Assembly (NCBI GenBank): GCA_900109895.1
Contig: FOBR01000007.1
Span: 62,001 to 126,000, forward strand
Direction of reading: 5' to 3'
Source: a bacterium A37T11
GTDB taxonomy: Bacteria > Bacteroidota > Bacteroidia > Sphingobacteriales > Sphingobacteriaceae
DNA: 64,000 nt
The notes below the pieces were generated by a model. The model had not been told where the DNA came from. It was given only the letters and a program-made list of their open reading frames with translations, and did no database searches. Within the stretch, counting starts at the first letter, position 1. The number at the start of each line of letters is the position of its first letter. Positions 9,037-19,537 of the stretch are shown one piece after another. The position numbers were made by a program, and so were the translations under genes.

Positions 9037-10173
9037 ATGAAAAAAGCATTAATAACGGGGATAACTGGACAAGATGGAGCTTATTTGGCTGAGTTCCTAC
9101 TTAAAAAAGGCTATCAGGTTCACGGTTTAAAACGTCGTAGCTCTTTATTTAATACAGATCGCATTGATCATTTGTACCAGGATCCGCACGATAGCAATCA
9201 ACATTTTACGCTGCACTATGGTGATTTGACTGATTCTACTAACCTCATTCGACTAATTCAGGAAATAAGGCCGGATGAAATATACAACCTAGCGGCCCAA
9301 AGCCATGTGAAAGTAAGTTTTGATACACCCGAATATACGGCCAATGCGGATGGCTTGGGTGCACTGCGTATTCTTGAAGCGGTGCGCCTATTGGATTTGG
9401 GTAATATATGCCGCGTGTATCAGGCCTCTACGTCTGAGCTTTATGGGCTGGTGCAATCCGTACCTCAGAGTGAAAGCACCCCTTTTTATCCGCGATCACC
9501 TTATGCAGTAGCCAAATTGTATGGCTACTGGATAACGGTAAATTACCGGGAGGCTTATCATCTTTTCGCTTGTAATGGTATTCTTTTTAATCACGAAAGC
9601 CCCATTCGGGGAGAAACTTTTGTGACAAGGAAAATAACACGGGCTGCGGCGCGGATGGCATTGGGATTACAGGACTGTTTATTTTTGGGAAATCTTTCGG
9701 CTCAGCGCGATTGGGGTCATGCGAAGGACTATGTGGAAGCCATGTGGCTTATTTTGCAACAGGATAAGGCAGAAGATTATGTGATTGCTACCGGGGTAAC
9801 CACTTCTGTGCGTGAATTTGTTCGGATAGCCTTTGCTGAACTAGGGCTTGAAGTGGAATTTAGTGGTAAAGACGCGCATGAAAAGGGTGTCATTATCGAT
9901 GTGGATGCTGAAAGGATGCTGGCATTGGGTATAGATCCCTCTGCTATAAAGTTTGGACAAACGGTGGTTAAGGTTGATGAGCGCTATTATCGACCGACCG
10001 AAGTAGATTTGTTGATAGGAGATCCTTCAAAAGCGCATAAACAGTTGGGTTGGAAACCAAAGTATGATTTGAAGGCCTTAGTAAATGATATGGTAATGGC
10101 TGACTTACAATTAATGCGAAAGGAGGAATACCTGCGCAAGGGGGGCTTTACGACTCTCAATTACTTTGAATAG
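9037..10173 (+). CDS. gmd: GDP-mannose 4,6-dehydratase
   Basis: Short-chain-type NDP-sugar dehydratase of 378 aa that turns GDP-mannose into GDP-4-keto-6-deoxymannose, the precursor of GDP-fucose and related sugars. The Rossmann motif is [15 protein letters not shown] at residues 8-22. [22 protein letters not shown] and the Ser-Tyr-Lys site ([19 protein letters not shown]) follow, then [14 protein letters not shown], typical of Gmd. No GDP-fucose synthase lies beside it here. It abuts the convergent rpiB gene with no spacer. Confidence 0.96.
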   Translation: MKKALITGITGQDGAYLAEFLLKKGYQVHGLKRRSSLFNTDRIDHLYQDPHDSNQHFTLHYGDLTDSTNLIRLIQEIRPDEIYNLAAQSHVKVSFDTPEYTANADGLGALRILEAVRLLDLGNICRVYQASTSELYGLVQSVPQSESTPFYPRSPYAVAKLYGYWITVNYREAYHLFACNGILFNHESPIRGETFVTRKITRAAARMALGLQDCLFLGNLSAQRDWGHAKDYVEAMWLILQQDKAEDYVIATGVTTSVREFVRIAFAELGLEVEFSGKDAHEKGVIIDVDAERMLALGIDPSAIKFGQTVVKVDERYYRPTEVDLLIGDPSKAHKQLGWKPKYDLKALVNDMVMADLQLMRKEEYLRKGGFTTLNYFE

Positions 10174-10617
10174 TTAGCCGCAGGATATCTTATTGACGCG
10201 TTTAGCGTGCCTACCACCTTCAAATGTACTGTTAAGGAAGGCTTGGGTGATGTCGCGGGCATCTTCGATGGCTATGAAACGGGCGGGAAGACACAATACA
10301 TTGGCATTATTGTGTTGCCGGGCCAATGTGGCAATTTCTGGTAACCAGCATATGGCTGCTCTAATGCCCTGATGCTTATTGGCCGTAATGGCTACACCAT
10401 TGGCACTACCGCAAATCAGAATCCCCAGCGAATACTCGCCCGATTCCACGGCACTAGAAAGTGGATGCGCAAAGTCAGGATAATCTACTGATGCTTCGCT
10501 ATGTGGCCCAAAATCTTTTATCTTATATCCGTCACCTTCTAAAAAATCGATCAGTTGCAGTTTATACGAAAACCCGGCATGGTCACCACCAATGGCAATA
10601 GATAATTTTCTTTCCAT
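10174..10617 (-). CDS. rpiB: Ribose-5-phosphate isomerase B
   Basis: RpiB/LacA/LacB-family isomerase of 147 aa linking ribose 5-phosphate and ribulose 5-phosphate in the pentose phosphate pathway. Seen: IAIGGDHAGFSYK at the N-terminus, the catalytic Cys in LGILICGSANGVAITANKH, the HNNANVLCLPAR motif, and DITQAFLNSTFEGGRHAKRV at the C-terminus. It lies 34 bases after tatC on the same strand and may be co-transcribed. Confidence 0.95.
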   Translation of the reverse strand: MERKLSIAIGGDHAGFSYKLQLIDFLEGDGYKIKDFGPHSEASVDYPDFAHPLSSAVESGEYSLGILICGSANGVAITANKHQGIRAAICWLPEIATLARQHNNANVLCLPARFIAIEDARDITQAFLNSTFEGGRHAKRVNKISCG

Positions 10618-10651
10618 TTATGTTTATTCTTTCTGATTTAAGCTTTCCGCT

Positions 10652-11533
10652 TTAACTTTTCCTGTAAAAATCAAGTTCGGCTTTCATTTTCTTTTTATAA
10701 ACCTTGGCAGCTATGACAATGCTTAACTCATATAATAGAAATAAAGGTGCACTCACAGTAAGCATGGTCAGAATATCGGGGGTAGGGGTAATGACTGCTG
10801 CAATGATTAGGATGATAACCACCGCATACCTTCTGGAAGATCGCATGAACTGTGGGGTCATGATCCCAATTTTTGAAAGTATAAAAATCACAATGGGCAA
10901 TTCAAAGATAATTCCACTGCCCAGTGACAATGTTGCTACAGAAGATAAATAGGAATCTATGGTGATGGTATTTTCAATTTCAGGACTTACCGTATAGTTA
11001 GCTAAGAAGTTAATTGATAGTGGGGAGACAATGTAGTAACCGAATAGTACGCCTAGGGCAAATAAAAGGGTGGCATAAAAAACAAAACCACTGGCTGATT
11101 TCCTTTCAATTTCGGTAAGAGCTGGTTTCACGAATCGCCAGATTTCATATAACAAATAGGGAAACCCCAAGATTAGGGCAATAAGCAAGGCGGAATTGAT
11201 CTGAAGGGTAAATTGTCCAGCCATTTCTGTGTTGATGATCCGGATAGGAATCTTAGTAACACAGAAATCGGCTCCTAAATTAAATTTGTTTCCGATTGTG
11301 CACATCATACGGTAGGTCCAAAAATCTGGTTTTTTTGGTCCCATGATGATGGTATCAAAGATAAAATCATAATAAGTAAATGCCAGACTCATAAAGATCA
11401 CGATGGCAATGGCTGAACGGATGAGATGCCAGCGCAAGACTTCCAAATGGTCGAAAAATGACATTTCAGCCTCCAGATTCTTCCCTTTGTTCTTAATGCT
11501 GTCTACGATACTCTTTCCCGTTATTTTACGCAT
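10652..11533 (-). CDS. tatC: Sec-independent protein translocase subunit TatC
   Basis: Inner-membrane TatC, the receptor for twin-arginine signal peptides, 293 aa with about six TM segments. The N-terminal signature MSFFDHLEVLRWHLIRS (from residue 24) and the conserved FGYYIVSPLSINFLANY region are present. It is somewhat longer than E. coli TatC because of an N-terminal extension (residues 1-23) and an enlarged first periplasmic loop, both usual in Bacteroidota. TatA/B genes are not next to it. Confidence 0.95.
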   Translation of the reverse strand: MRKITGKSIVDSIKNKGKNLEAEMSFFDHLEVLRWHLIRSAIAIVIFMSLAFTYYDFIFDTIIMGPKKPDFWTYRMMCTIGNKFNLGADFCVTKIPIRIINTEMAGQFTLQINSALLIALILGFPYLLYEIWRFVKPALTEIERKSASGFVFYATLLFALGVLFGYYIVSPLSINFLANYTVSPEIENTITIDSYLSSVATLSLGSGIIFELPIVIFILSKIGIMTPQFMRSSRRYAVVIILIIAAVITPTPDILTMLTVSAPLFLLYELSIVIAAKVYKKKMKAELDFYRKS

Positions 11534-11574
11534 GATGGTTTTAAAAAGTACATTTGAGCGCGAGATTCTTATAC

Positions 11575-12915
11575 TTATTCGCTAAGGTCAAAGGTCTCCA
11601 TAAATTTAGTGGTAAAATTTCCTGCACGGAAGTTTGGATCTCGCATGAGGCGCAGGTGAAGCGGTATGGTGGTCTTAATGCCCTCAATGACAAATTCACT
11701 GAGCGCGCGCTCCATGGTTGAAATGGCCTCTTCACGGGTTTGCGCCACACAAATAAGTTTGGCGATCATCGAATCGTAATTAGAAGGAATTTGATAACCG
11801 GCATAGACATGCGTATCAACGCGCACGCCATGACCACCCGGCGAATGAAATCCCGTTATCCTACCTGGTGAGGGCCGAAAGTTATTGAACGGGTCTTCTG
11901 CATTGATGCGACACTCGATCGCATGCATGGTGGGTTCATAATTCCTTCCGGATATGGGCACACCGGCGGCAACCTTAATCTGTTCTTTGATTAGATCGAA
12001 GTTGATAACTTCTTCAGTGACGGGATGTTCTACCTGTATCCTGGTATTCATCTCCATAAAATAGAAATTACGGTGTTTGTCAACCAGGAATTCAATGGTG
12101 CCAGCGCCTTCATAGTTTACGGCTTTGGCACCGGCAATAGCGGCTTCACCCATTTTCATACGAAGTTCAGGCGTGATAAAGGGTGATGGGGCCTCTTCCA
12201 CTAACTTCTGATGACGGCGCTGAATGGAGCAATCACGTTCAGATAAGTGACATACAGTACCATACTGGTCTCCCACGATCTGCATCTCAATATGGCGGGG
12301 GTCTTCTACGTATTTTTCCAGGTAGATACCGTCGTTACCAAAGGCAGCCCCAGCTTCCTGGCGGGCTGAGTCCCAGGCGGCTTCAAAATCGGAATCTTTC
12401 CACACAATTCGCATACCCCTACCACCGCCACCAGCAGTGGCTTTCAAAATGACTGGATACCCGATTTCGTTAGCTATTAAAACCCCTTCTTTGATGTCTT
12501 TTATTAATCCATCAGAACCGGGAATGGTTGGTACCCCAGATCTTTTCATCGTTTCTTTGGCCGAGGCTTTGTCTCCCATGGCATTGATCTGCTCAGGGGT
12601 AGCTCCAATAAACTTGATGCCGTAGTCTCGGCATACGGATGAAAATTTAGCGTTTTCAGACAAAAAGCCATAGCCAGGATGAATTGCATCGGCATTGGTA
12701 ATCTCTGCGGCTGATATAATGTTGGGGATGTTTAGATATGAATCTTTACTGGCAGGGGGGCCGATGCAGATGGCTTCATCGGCAAACCGTACGTGCAAGC
12801 TGTCACGATCTGCCGTTGAATAAACGGCAACACTTTTGATGCCCATTTCCCTGCAGGTGCGGATAATGCGCAAGGCTATTTCACCGCGGTTTGCTATTAA
12901 TATTTTTTTAAACAT
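11575..12915 (-). CDS. accC: Acetyl-CoA carboxylase, biotin carboxylase subunit
   Basis: Biotin carboxylase of 446 aa that carboxylates the biotin on AccB using ATP and bicarbonate. N-terminal signature [21 protein letters not shown], Gly-rich ATP-grasp loop [12 protein letters not shown] (about residue 160), [31 protein letters not shown], and the C-terminal YDSMIAKLI block. It follows accB by 27 bases in the fatty-acid operon. Confidence 0.97.
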   Translation of the reverse strand: MFKKILIANRGEIALRIIRTCREMGIKSVAVYSTADRDSLHVRFADEAICIGPPASKDSYLNIPNIISAAEITNADAIHPGYGFLSENAKFSSVCRDYGIKFIGATPEQINAMGDKASAKETMKRSGVPTIPGSDGLIKDIKEGVLIANEIGYPVILKATAGGGGRGMRIVWKDSDFEAAWDSARQEAGAAFGNDGIYLEKYVEDPRHIEMQIVGDQYGTVCHLSERDCSIQRRHQKLVEEAPSPFITPELRMKMGEAAIAGAKAVNYEGAGTIEFLVDKHRNFYFMEMNTRIQVEHPVTEEVINFDLIKEQIKVAAGVPISGRNYEPTMHAIECRINAEDPFNNFRPSPGRITGFHSPGGHGVRVDTHVYAGYQIPSNYDSMIAKLICVAQTREEAISTMERALSEFVIEGIKTTIPLHLRLMRDPNFRAGNFTTKFMETFDLSE

Positions 12916-12942
12916 ATGTTTTCCAATTAGCCAAAAGCCAAT

Positions 12943-13419
12943 TTAATTGGGTTCAACTAAAAATAACGGTTGGTCGTATTCCACAGGCTGCGCATTTTCA
13001 ACCAATATCTTCACAATCTTGCCGGAAACTTCGGATTCTATTTCGTTAAATAGTTTCATAGCTTCTACAATGCACACAACTTGGCCTGCGGTAATTTCGT
13101 CACCAACATTGACAAAGGACGGCTTGTCAGGGCTTGACGAGCGATAGAAGGTGCCAATCATAGGCGATTTGACCGTTACATACTTGGAGGAATCTGCCAC
13201 TTCTGCCTTTTCAGCAACCACCTGAGGGGCAGTAACGGCTGCCGGAGCGGGTTGAGCTGCAGCGGGCAGAGGTGTTGGAACCGTTGCGGTAACGTAGGTG
13301 GGTTCCTGATTGGTCTTGATCGTGATCTTAAAGTCTTTTTCTTCGATAGACACTTCATTCACGCCTGACTTGGCAACAAATTTGATCAGGTCCTGAATTT
13401 GTTTAATATCCATGCTCAT
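12943..13419 (-). CDS. accB: Acetyl-CoA carboxylase, biotin carboxyl carrier protein
   Basis: BCCP of 158 aa. The N-terminal part (MDIKQIQDLIKFVAKSGVNEVSIEE) is the conserved oligomerisation/AccC-binding segment. A Pro/Ala-rich flexible linker covers about residues 43-72, and the biotinyl domain covers about 80-157. The biotin-accepting Lys sits in VEAMKLFNEIES. It pairs with accC downstream. Confidence 0.96.
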   Translation of the reverse strand: MSMDIKQIQDLIKFVAKSGVNEVSIEEKDFKITIKTNQEPTYVTATVPTPLPAAAQPAPAAVTAPQVVAEKAEVADSSKYVTVKSPMIGTFYRSSSPDKPSFVNVGDEITAGQVVCIVEAMKLFNEIESEVSGKIVKILVENAQPVEYDQPLFLVEPN

Positions 13420-13482
13420 GCTAATGGGTTTTGAGAATAATGTTCAAAAGTATAATCTAATATGCTATTTGCAAAGTTATTT

Positions 13483-14472
13483 TTAATAAGCCCAGGTTAA
13501 ATAAATGGAACCCCAGGTAAATCCGCCTCCAAAGGCGGCTAAAATAAGCTTATCTCCTTTTTTTAATTGTTTTTCCCATTCCCACAAACAAAGGGGGATG
13601 GTACCACTAGTGGTATTACCATACCGTTGGATGTTGATCATCACTTTTTCTTGGCTAATACCCATGCGTTCGGCGGTGGCATCAATAATGCGTTTGTTAG
13701 CCTGGTGAGGTACAAGCCAGGCAATATCGCTAGCTGTAAGTTCATTACGCTCCATAATTTCTGCCGCAACATTTGCCATGTTTGTGACCGCAAATTTAAA
13801 GACGGTTTTCCCTTCCTGAAAGGCATAGTGGTAACCCAAATCGACAGTTTCATGGGTGGCAGGATGCAGTGAACCGCCACCTTTAATATTTAGATATGGG
13901 GAGCCAGAACCATCTGTTTTTAAAATGGAATCTATCAAACCCAATCCTTCTTCATTTGGCTCAAGCAATACGGCTCCGCAACCGTCCCCAAAAATGATAC
14001 AGGTGCTGCGATCGGTATAGTTGATAACTGACGACATCTTGTCGCCCCCCACCACCAGCACTTTCTTGTGACGGCCCGACTCAATAAACTGCGCTCCAGT
14101 GGTTATTCCGAAAAGGAAACCTGAACAGGCTGCCTGAAGGTCGTAACCCCAGGCATTGACAGCGCCAATCTTATCAGCCAATATATTTGCCGTTGCCGGA
14201 AAAAGCATATCGGGGGTACTGGTACAAAAAATGATCAGTTCTAGCTCATCCGCACCAATTCCTCTCTTCTCAAGAAGGCCTTTAACGGCCGGAACCGCCA
14301 TATCAGAGGTAGCTAATCCTTCCCCTTTTAATATACGCCGTTCTTTAATACCTGTTCTGCTGGTGATCCATTCGTCATTGGTATCAACCATTGATTCCAA
14401 TTCAGCATTGGTCAAAATATAGTCAGGCACGTATCCGTTAACTGCTGTGATGGCAGCGTGTATTTTTGACAT
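13483..14472 (-). CDS. fabH: Beta-ketoacyl-ACP synthase III
   Basis: KAS III of 329 aa, which starts fatty-acid synthesis by condensing an acyl-CoA with malonyl-ACP. The catalytic triad is visible: Cys in [10 protein letters not shown] (about 115), His in [12 protein letters not shown], and Asn in [12 protein letters not shown]. The N-terminal [15 protein letters not shown] is typical. It lies 15 bases after plsX in the same operon. Confidence 0.97.
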   Translation of the reverse strand: MSKIHAAITAVNGYVPDYILTNAELESMVDTNDEWITSRTGIKERRILKGEGLATSDMAVPAVKGLLEKRGIGADELELIIFCTSTPDMLFPATANILADKIGAVNAWGYDLQAACSGFLFGITTGAQFIESGRHKKVLVVGGDKMSSVINYTDRSTCIIFGDGCGAVLLEPNEEGLGLIDSILKTDGSGSPYLNIKGGGSLHPATHETVDLGYHYAFQEGKTVFKFAVTNMANVAAEIMERNELTASDIAWLVPHQANKRIIDATAERMGISQEKVMINIQRYGNTTSGTIPLCLWEWEKQLKKGDKLILAAFGGGFTWGSIYLTWAY

Positions 14473-14487
14473 TGTTTATTCGTTCAA

Positions 14488-15426
14488 TTAGTTAAAGGCG
14501 GCTTTGATTTTTTTCGTAATATTTGATCTGATCATGTTAGCCGATAAATGGATCATATTTTTGATGGCTTCAGGATTGGAAATACCATGACCTATAATGA
14601 CGGGTGCATTAACTCCGAGTATTGGACTGCCACCATACTGCTCATAATTAAAACGGGAAAAAAAGTCGTCTTTAAACCCTTTTTTAACAGTTAATCCGTA
14701 AAAAGATTCTGCCAGCTTAAGCACAACATTTCCTGTAAAACCATCACATACGATTACGTCAACCCGGTCATCAAAAAGATCCCGGCCCTCAATGTTCCCA
14801 ATAAAATTGTATAGTGATGAATCTTTCATTAACCCATGGGCCGCCTGCGTAAGTACATTTCCTTTTTCTTCTTCTTCGCCGATATTTAGTAAGGCAACTG
14901 CAGGATTTTTTAAACCGTAAACATGTTGTGAAAATAAGCTTCCCAATAATCCAAATTGATGCAGTAGTTCAGGTTTACAATCAGCATTTGCACCCACGTC
15001 CAACATAATGCTAAAACCGCTACCTAACCTGGGAACATTTGTGCCGATAGCGGGCCGCATAACACCAGAAATGGTTTTAACACTTAGCACTGCGCCCACT
15101 AACATAGCGCCGGTATTACCTGCTGAGGCAAAGGAGTCAATTTTTCCTTCTTTTAGTAGGTTAAATCCGATACTTATGCTCGAATTGGGTTTTTGAGAGA
15201 TGGCTTTGGTAGCGTGTTCGCTCATGCCAATAGCCTCGGTGGTATGGATAAGTTCAAAAGAGGCAGGGTCAAGACCAGAAGATGCTATTATGGGCAACGC
15301 TTCGTCCTTATTGCCTATAAGGACGATTGTATGGTCATCTGACAGCTCTTTCGCAGCGGCGATTGCTCCCAAAACGGTCGCTTTTGGCGCATAATCACCA
15401 CCCATGATGTCTAAACCAATCTTCAT
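14488..15426 (-). CDS. plsX: Phosphate acyltransferase PlsX
   Basis: Peripheral membrane enzyme of 312 aa that makes acyl-phosphate from acyl-ACP for phospholipid synthesis. Starts KIGLDIMGGDYAPKATVLGA, contains GNTGAMLVGA and DVGANADCKPE, and CDGFTGNVVLK near residue 225: all PlsX signatures. The order rpmF-plsX-fabH is widely conserved in bacteria. Confidence 0.97.
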   Translation of the reverse strand: MKIGLDIMGGDYAPKATVLGAIAAAKELSDDHTIVLIGNKDEALPIIASSGLDPASFELIHTTEAIGMSEHATKAISQKPNSSISIGFNLLKEGKIDSFASAGNTGAMLVGAVLSVKTISGVMRPAIGTNVPRLGSGFSIMLDVGANADCKPELLHQFGLLGSLFSQHVYGLKNPAVALLNIGEEEEKGNVLTQAAHGLMKDSSLYNFIGNIEGRDLFDDRVDVIVCDGFTGNVVLKLAESFYGLTVKKGFKDDFFSRFNYEQYGGSPILGVNAPVIIGHGISNPEAIKNMIHLSANMIRSNITKKIKAAFN

Positions 15427-15534
15427 GACTGACGTATTTTAATTTTCATGTAATACTTAAAAACATCCCAAAGTAACGTAAAATATATTATTTCACGCTC
15501 CTTGGAATGTTTTTAACCGATTGAAAAAATCAAC

Positions 15535-15726
15535 TTATGCGATCGCAGTATTTTCAACGACTAACTTGCCATTATAATACAAGTTACCATCTACATTATA
15601 TGCGCGGTGTGGTAAATGGACGGCGCCGGTTTCTTGACAGGTGGTTAATGAAGGCGCTTCAGCCTTATAATGAGTTCTTCTTTTATCTCTTCTAGATTTT
15701 GAAATTTTCCGTTTTGGATGTGCCAT
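15535..15726 (-). CDS. rpmF: 50S ribosomal protein L32
   Basis: Basic 63-aa protein. N-terminus [21 protein letters not shown] is the L32 signature, followed by a single Cys ([15 protein letters not shown]) rather than the zinc-binding Cys pairs of some bacterial L32 proteins. It sits 19 bases after the DUF177 gene, the usual order. Confidence 0.97.
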   Translation of the reverse strand: MAHPKRKISKSRRDKRRTHYKAEAPSLTTCQETGAVHLPHRAYNVDGNLYYNGKLVVENTAIA

Positions 15727-15745
15727 TTCTTTTTATAAAATTAAA

Positions 15746-16282
15746 TTATTGTTTGTATATCCGTTTTAATGCATCCCACCTGGGATCCATTTCTTGTTTA
15801 TTTTCTTGTTGATCCTGACTTGACAGTGTGTCGATAAATTTCAACATACTTGCATCACATGCGCTGTTCCCTTGTTCGGTGCAGCGCTTGTAGAAAGGCA
15901 CTGCTAAATTAATATATTCATAAATAGGTTCAGCCATGTCAATTTCAACCACATTTTTTGTCAACACGACAATCTCTTCAGATGCATCAGCCAATTCTTC
16001 ATCGGCAGTATATTTAAAGATTAACCGTTCGTCAATCGCTGTAGCTGCTTCAAATTCATTGAGGCAAACGTCGCAAGTAAGCGCCACCGTGCCTTCAATG
16101 TGTGTCCAAGCAATGATCAATGTTTCCTGCTTTTCAAGAATCACCGCAACTTTAAGTCTTCCTTTTTTAACAATTGAGTGTTCATATGCGTCAAAAAAAC
16201 GATCATCTACATCAAAATCGAAATGATGTTTCCCTGGCTTTAAACCAGTGAATGGGATACGATATTGTTGTAAAACTTTCAA
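15746..16282 (-). CDS. DUF177 (YceD-family) protein
   Basis: Protein of 178 aa. The DUF177 mark LTCDVCLNEFEAA (Cys-x-x-Cys) lies near residues 75-85, followed by an acidic region and YEYINLAVPFYKRC. The family is almost always encoded just upstream of rpmF. In other bacteria YceD homologues affect 23S rRNA or ribosome assembly, so a ribosome-linked role is reasonable but not visible in the sequence. It is the first gene of the fatty-acid operon, with a candidate promoter just upstream. Confidence 0.9.
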   Translation of the reverse strand: MKVLQQYRIPFTGLKPGKHHFDFDVDDRFFDAYEHSIVKKGRLKVAVILEKQETLIIAWTHIEGTVALTCDVCLNEFEAATAIDERLIFKYTADEELADASEEIVVLTKNVVEIDMAEPIYEYINLAVPFYKRCTEQGNSACDASMLKFIDTLSSQDQQENKQEMDPRWDALKRIYKQ

Positions 16283-16301
16283 AGCACGACAATTGAGCCT
16301 G

Positions 16302-16332
16302 CAAATCTAGGAATAAATCGGGAAGTTTGAAA
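16302..16332 (-). promoter_or_regulatory. Candidate promoter for DUF177-rpmF-plsX-fabH-accBC
   Basis: On the minus strand TAGATTTG (16302-16309) matches the Bacteroidota -7 element TAnnTTTG. TTTC at 16329-16332 lies at the -33 position with a 19-bp spacer. The -7 element is 19 bases before the DUF177 start codon. Confidence 0.65.
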
Positions 16333-16339
16333 GTTTTTT

Positions 16340-17395
16340 TTAATCGCGGTCTCTTGATAGCTTTCGTGTTTTAAGCGGATTGGAGGAAAGTTCTGCCTGT
16401 TCGCGGCGCCGCTTTACAATGTGGATTGCTGCAAAGAGTGCCTCGCGGAAGGAGGTTTCAGAAGCCAAATTTTTGCCGGCTATGTCATATCCGGTTCCGT
16501 GATCAGGAGAAGTGCGCACTACCGGTAGACCGGCTGTAAAGTTGACGCCGTTATGAAAGGCAATGTGTTTAAACGGAATTAAGCCCTGATCATGGTACAT
16601 TGCTAAAACAGCATCAAATTTCAAATAGGTTTTATCTGCAAAATAGCCATCGGCCGGATAAGGACCAAAACAAAAAATACCTTGCTGATTAGCTTTTTCT
16701 AATGCTGGCTTAATAATGTCTAAGTCTTCACGCCCAATTAAACCTTCGTCGCCCGCATGTGGATTGAGTCCTAACACCGCTATTTTTGGTTTTTGAATCC
16801 AAAAATCAGTTTTTAAACTGCTATTTATAAGTTGAAGTTTTGACAGGATGGCTTGGATGGTTATGCGCTCTGGAATTTCTTTAACCGGAATGTGACCGGT
16901 AACTACACCAACCCTTAAATTTTCGCTGATCATGAACATGAGCGAATCTGTTGCACCTGTTATATGCTGAATATATTCCGTGTGTCCGGCAAAACGAAAA
17001 TCGTCTTGTTGGATGTTATGTTTGTTAATGGGGGCAGTAACCAAGGCATCAATACTCCCTTCATGAAGGTCCTGAACGGCCCGCTGAAGGGATAAAAAAG
17101 CATATTTACCGCCTATTTCGTTGTCTTCTCCTAAGCTAATTTTTACATCTTCCTGCCAACAATTGATCATATTTGCTCTTTTGTCAACGGCTTGTGATGG
17201 GTGTTGCACAACTTGGAAGTTAAATTCGGGAAGACCCAAGTTTTTCCGATGAAACGAGGCTACTTTGGTGTTTCCATATACCACAGGGGTGCAAAAATCA
17301 AGCATGCGGGTGTCAGCAAGAGTTTTAATTATAATTTCAAAACCAATGCCATTGACATCGCCAACAGAAATACCAATTTTCAATTTTTCACTCAT
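16340..17395 (-). CDS. pdxA: 4-hydroxythreonine-4-phosphate dehydrogenase
   Basis: PdxA (351 aa) of the DXP-dependent vitamin B6 pathway. It oxidises 4-phosphohydroxy-threonine using NAD(P). The ATG at 17395 (MSEKLKIGISVGDVNGIG) is preferred: a longer frame to 17500 would run into the porin gene and adds 35 residues unlike the family. Metal-binding His motifs: FAGHTEYI, LNPHAGDEGLIG and AMYHDQGLIPFK. TSPDHGTGYDIAG near the C-terminus is diagnostic. Confidence 0.94.
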   Translation of the reverse strand: MSEKLKIGISVGDVNGIGFEIIIKTLADTRMLDFCTPVVYGNTKVASFHRKNLGLPEFNFQVVQHPSQAVDKRANMINCWQEDVKISLGEDNEIGGKYAFLSLQRAVQDLHEGSIDALVTAPINKHNIQQDDFRFAGHTEYIQHITGATDSLMFMISENLRVGVVTGHIPVKEIPERITIQAILSKLQLINSSLKTDFWIQKPKIAVLGLNPHAGDEGLIGREDLDIIKPALEKANQQGIFCFGPYPADGYFADKTYLKFDAVLAMYHDQGLIPFKHIAFHNGVNFTAGLPVVRTSPDHGTGYDIAGKNLASETSFREALFAAIHIVKRRREQAELSSNPLKTRKLSRDRD

Positions 17396-17453
17396 AATGA
17401 TACTTAACGACCAAAAGTAATAAAAAATAGGGAAGCTGTGGTTGCTTCGACAG

Positions 17454-19442
17454 CTATTTGTCGTAAAAATTCCAAGAAACTCCAAACCTGAAACTGGCAT
17501 TATTCATTGGATATCTTCTTACCGTATAATATCCTTGAGAAAACAGGCCCTGGTTTGCATAGTCATAGCGGAGAAAAAAATTTGTTTTTTTGAGGGTTGC
17601 TGTTAGCCAAAAATCAACTATTGGATAGCTGGAAAACTCGGTGCCTACATTGTCATTATAAAATTGATTGGCATCTATTGCATAAGATGGGGCTACAAAG
17701 GGCTTGTTGAAATGGACATCAAAGCCGATGTTGTAATTAATGATCTGAACGAGAATGTTGGTGTAATAGAAACTGTGCCACGTATAGATTTCGGGGGTTC
17801 GCAATACCGCCATTTCGTTTGATTTTTGGTATACCAACATATTATTAAAACTAAAGCGGCCAAATTTAACGAGCTGCCCTACGGTCAGTTTGAGCATATT
17901 GATGCTGCTGCCAAATTGGGTTGGTTCAATAAGGCGCATCAGCAGCGGATCATGGTCCGGGTTATCAACTTCTTTATAATATAAATAATTATTGACTAGA
18001 TAATATTCTGCCTTGCCACTAAATCCTATTTTCGGATTTTCGTAACTGAAAGACATATTGGTCGTTTTTGTCTTGTCGAGCTCACGGTTCCACTGATGAT
18101 AGGTATAATTGATATTTTCCATCAGGTATTCGGGCGATTTGTTTTGGGTATATGCGCCAAGCACTATATTGCCTATCTTATTTCCCAAAAGAATATTGGC
18201 GTTAGCCTCATACATATAATCGCCAAAATTGCGCCCAGTTACGATCTGGTCCACGTTCAGGTTAAAGTTAATGCGGTCACTAAATTTATATCCGGCTCCT
18301 CCTTTTATCGTAATATTCTGAAACGACTTTTTATCCGTCATTTGCCGGTACCAATAAAGGTCGTGTTCCAATCCCAGGTCAAGCTTTACTTCATTTTTAA
18401 TAAATGAAAGGGAATTGCCCCTTAAGTAAAAGCTATAACCAAATTCATTGCTAATGGTGGTAAGGTGGGTAGAATCTTGCGTAAGTACACTTTGACCAAA
18501 AGGGAACGCCCCGTTTTCGTCACTTTCATTTTTATAGAACTTAAATTGCTGTTGCCTGATGCGCAAGGTGTGAGCCACCCGGTTGGTGGGTAAGATAATC
18601 TGGTCTTCTTTGCGGGCATTTAGCGTATCAATACGTCCAAGAAAATAAGTTTGTTTCATAAAAAAACTATTGTCTTTCCAAGCATTCCTAGGCCTGTCAT
18701 CACGAGCCCCCGTAAGCCTCACATACTCTGATGCACTGGCATCGCGGTCCTTATTCCTGAAAAGGGTATCGTTCAATACAGAGCCATTTTCAGTTGCAAC
18801 CAGGCTATTGAAAACCACATTAGTTAATAAATTGTAGCGGTGATTGGCTGATTCGTACCAGGAATTTATGGCAGCGCGGTAATCATTATAGCGTTGATTT
18901 TGATAACTACCGTTAGCAACAGACGCGTTAAATTCAGCTCCAATGCTGAGCCGCTCATGAATGTTTTGAGCAAGGGCCGCCCTGAAAATGGAAGGGGCAG
19001 TCACATAATATAGCTCGGAAAACCGCGCCCTGGCTCGGTAATACTTGGTGGAATCTGGATTCAGGAGGTAGCGATCTAGGCTATGAAAACCGGGGTCAAA
19101 ACCAATCTTCTTAGAAGGATTGAACAGCAGATCACGCGTTGCAAGTCCATAATTACCCAAATTTATGGAAGGATTCCATGGGTCATTTTGAGGATTGAAG
19201 TACTGAAAGTTTCGAAGACTTGTATCAATCCCTACTGTGTATGTTCCCTCTTTCATCCTGTCAAGGGTAGTATACCGAATAAATTTAGCCGTAAATATAA
19301 TAGAATCTTCCTTGTTATCCTCTGCTTTACGCATGGAGTCAAGATCTGTACTCCATTCTCCCTCCTCTATTTGAGCTAGTGCCGGTAACGCGGTAAACGC
19401 GATCAATAAACAAAAAAGTATGGCACGCAAATGCTTCCTCAT
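17454..19442 (-). CDS. Putative outer-membrane porin (beta-barrel)
   Basis: Protein of 662 aa with a signal peptide (about residues 1-23, ending ALPALAQ). It has many alternating aromatic/polar strands and a short C-terminal end FGVSWNFYDK, as in outer-membrane barrels. The early motif DTSLRNFQYFNPQNDPW and a Tyr-rich body resemble the 'putative porin' family common in Sphingobacteriales and Cytophagales. There is no plug or TonB box. Substrate unknown. It lies upstream of pdxA on the same strand, separated by 58 bases. Confidence 0.75.
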   Translation of the reverse strand: MRKHLRAILFCLLIAFTALPALAQIEEGEWSTDLDSMRKAEDNKEDSIIFTAKFIRYTTLDRMKEGTYTVGIDTSLRNFQYFNPQNDPWNPSINLGNYGLATRDLLFNPSKKIGFDPGFHSLDRYLLNPDSTKYYRARARFSELYYVTAPSIFRAALAQNIHERLSIGAEFNASVANGSYQNQRYNDYRAAINSWYESANHRYNLLTNVVFNSLVATENGSVLNDTLFRNKDRDASASEYVRLTGARDDRPRNAWKDNSFFMKQTYFLGRIDTLNARKEDQIILPTNRVAHTLRIRQQQFKFYKNESDENGAFPFGQSVLTQDSTHLTTISNEFGYSFYLRGNSLSFIKNEVKLDLGLEHDLYWYRQMTDKKSFQNITIKGGAGYKFSDRINFNLNVDQIVTGRNFGDYMYEANANILLGNKIGNIVLGAYTQNKSPEYLMENINYTYHQWNRELDKTKTTNMSFSYENPKIGFSGKAEYYLVNNYLYYKEVDNPDHDPLLMRLIEPTQFGSSINMLKLTVGQLVKFGRFSFNNMLVYQKSNEMAVLRTPEIYTWHSFYYTNILVQIINYNIGFDVHFNKPFVAPSYAIDANQFYNDNVGTEFSSYPIVDFWLTATLKKTNFFLRYDYANQGLFSQGYYTVRRYPMNNASFRFGVSWNFYDK

Positions 19443-19537
19443 GTCCCCAAAGCTATCAATTCTTTACAATATGCTAGACCTGCAGATTTAAAATTTACGG
19501 ATTTTAACATTTAATGGTGTATTTAAAATAGAAGGTT

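Noticed and set aside
17396-17500. Longer PdxA start
   Set aside because: The extra 35 residues overlap the porin coding end and look unlike PdxA; MSEKLKIGISVGD is the normal N-terminus.
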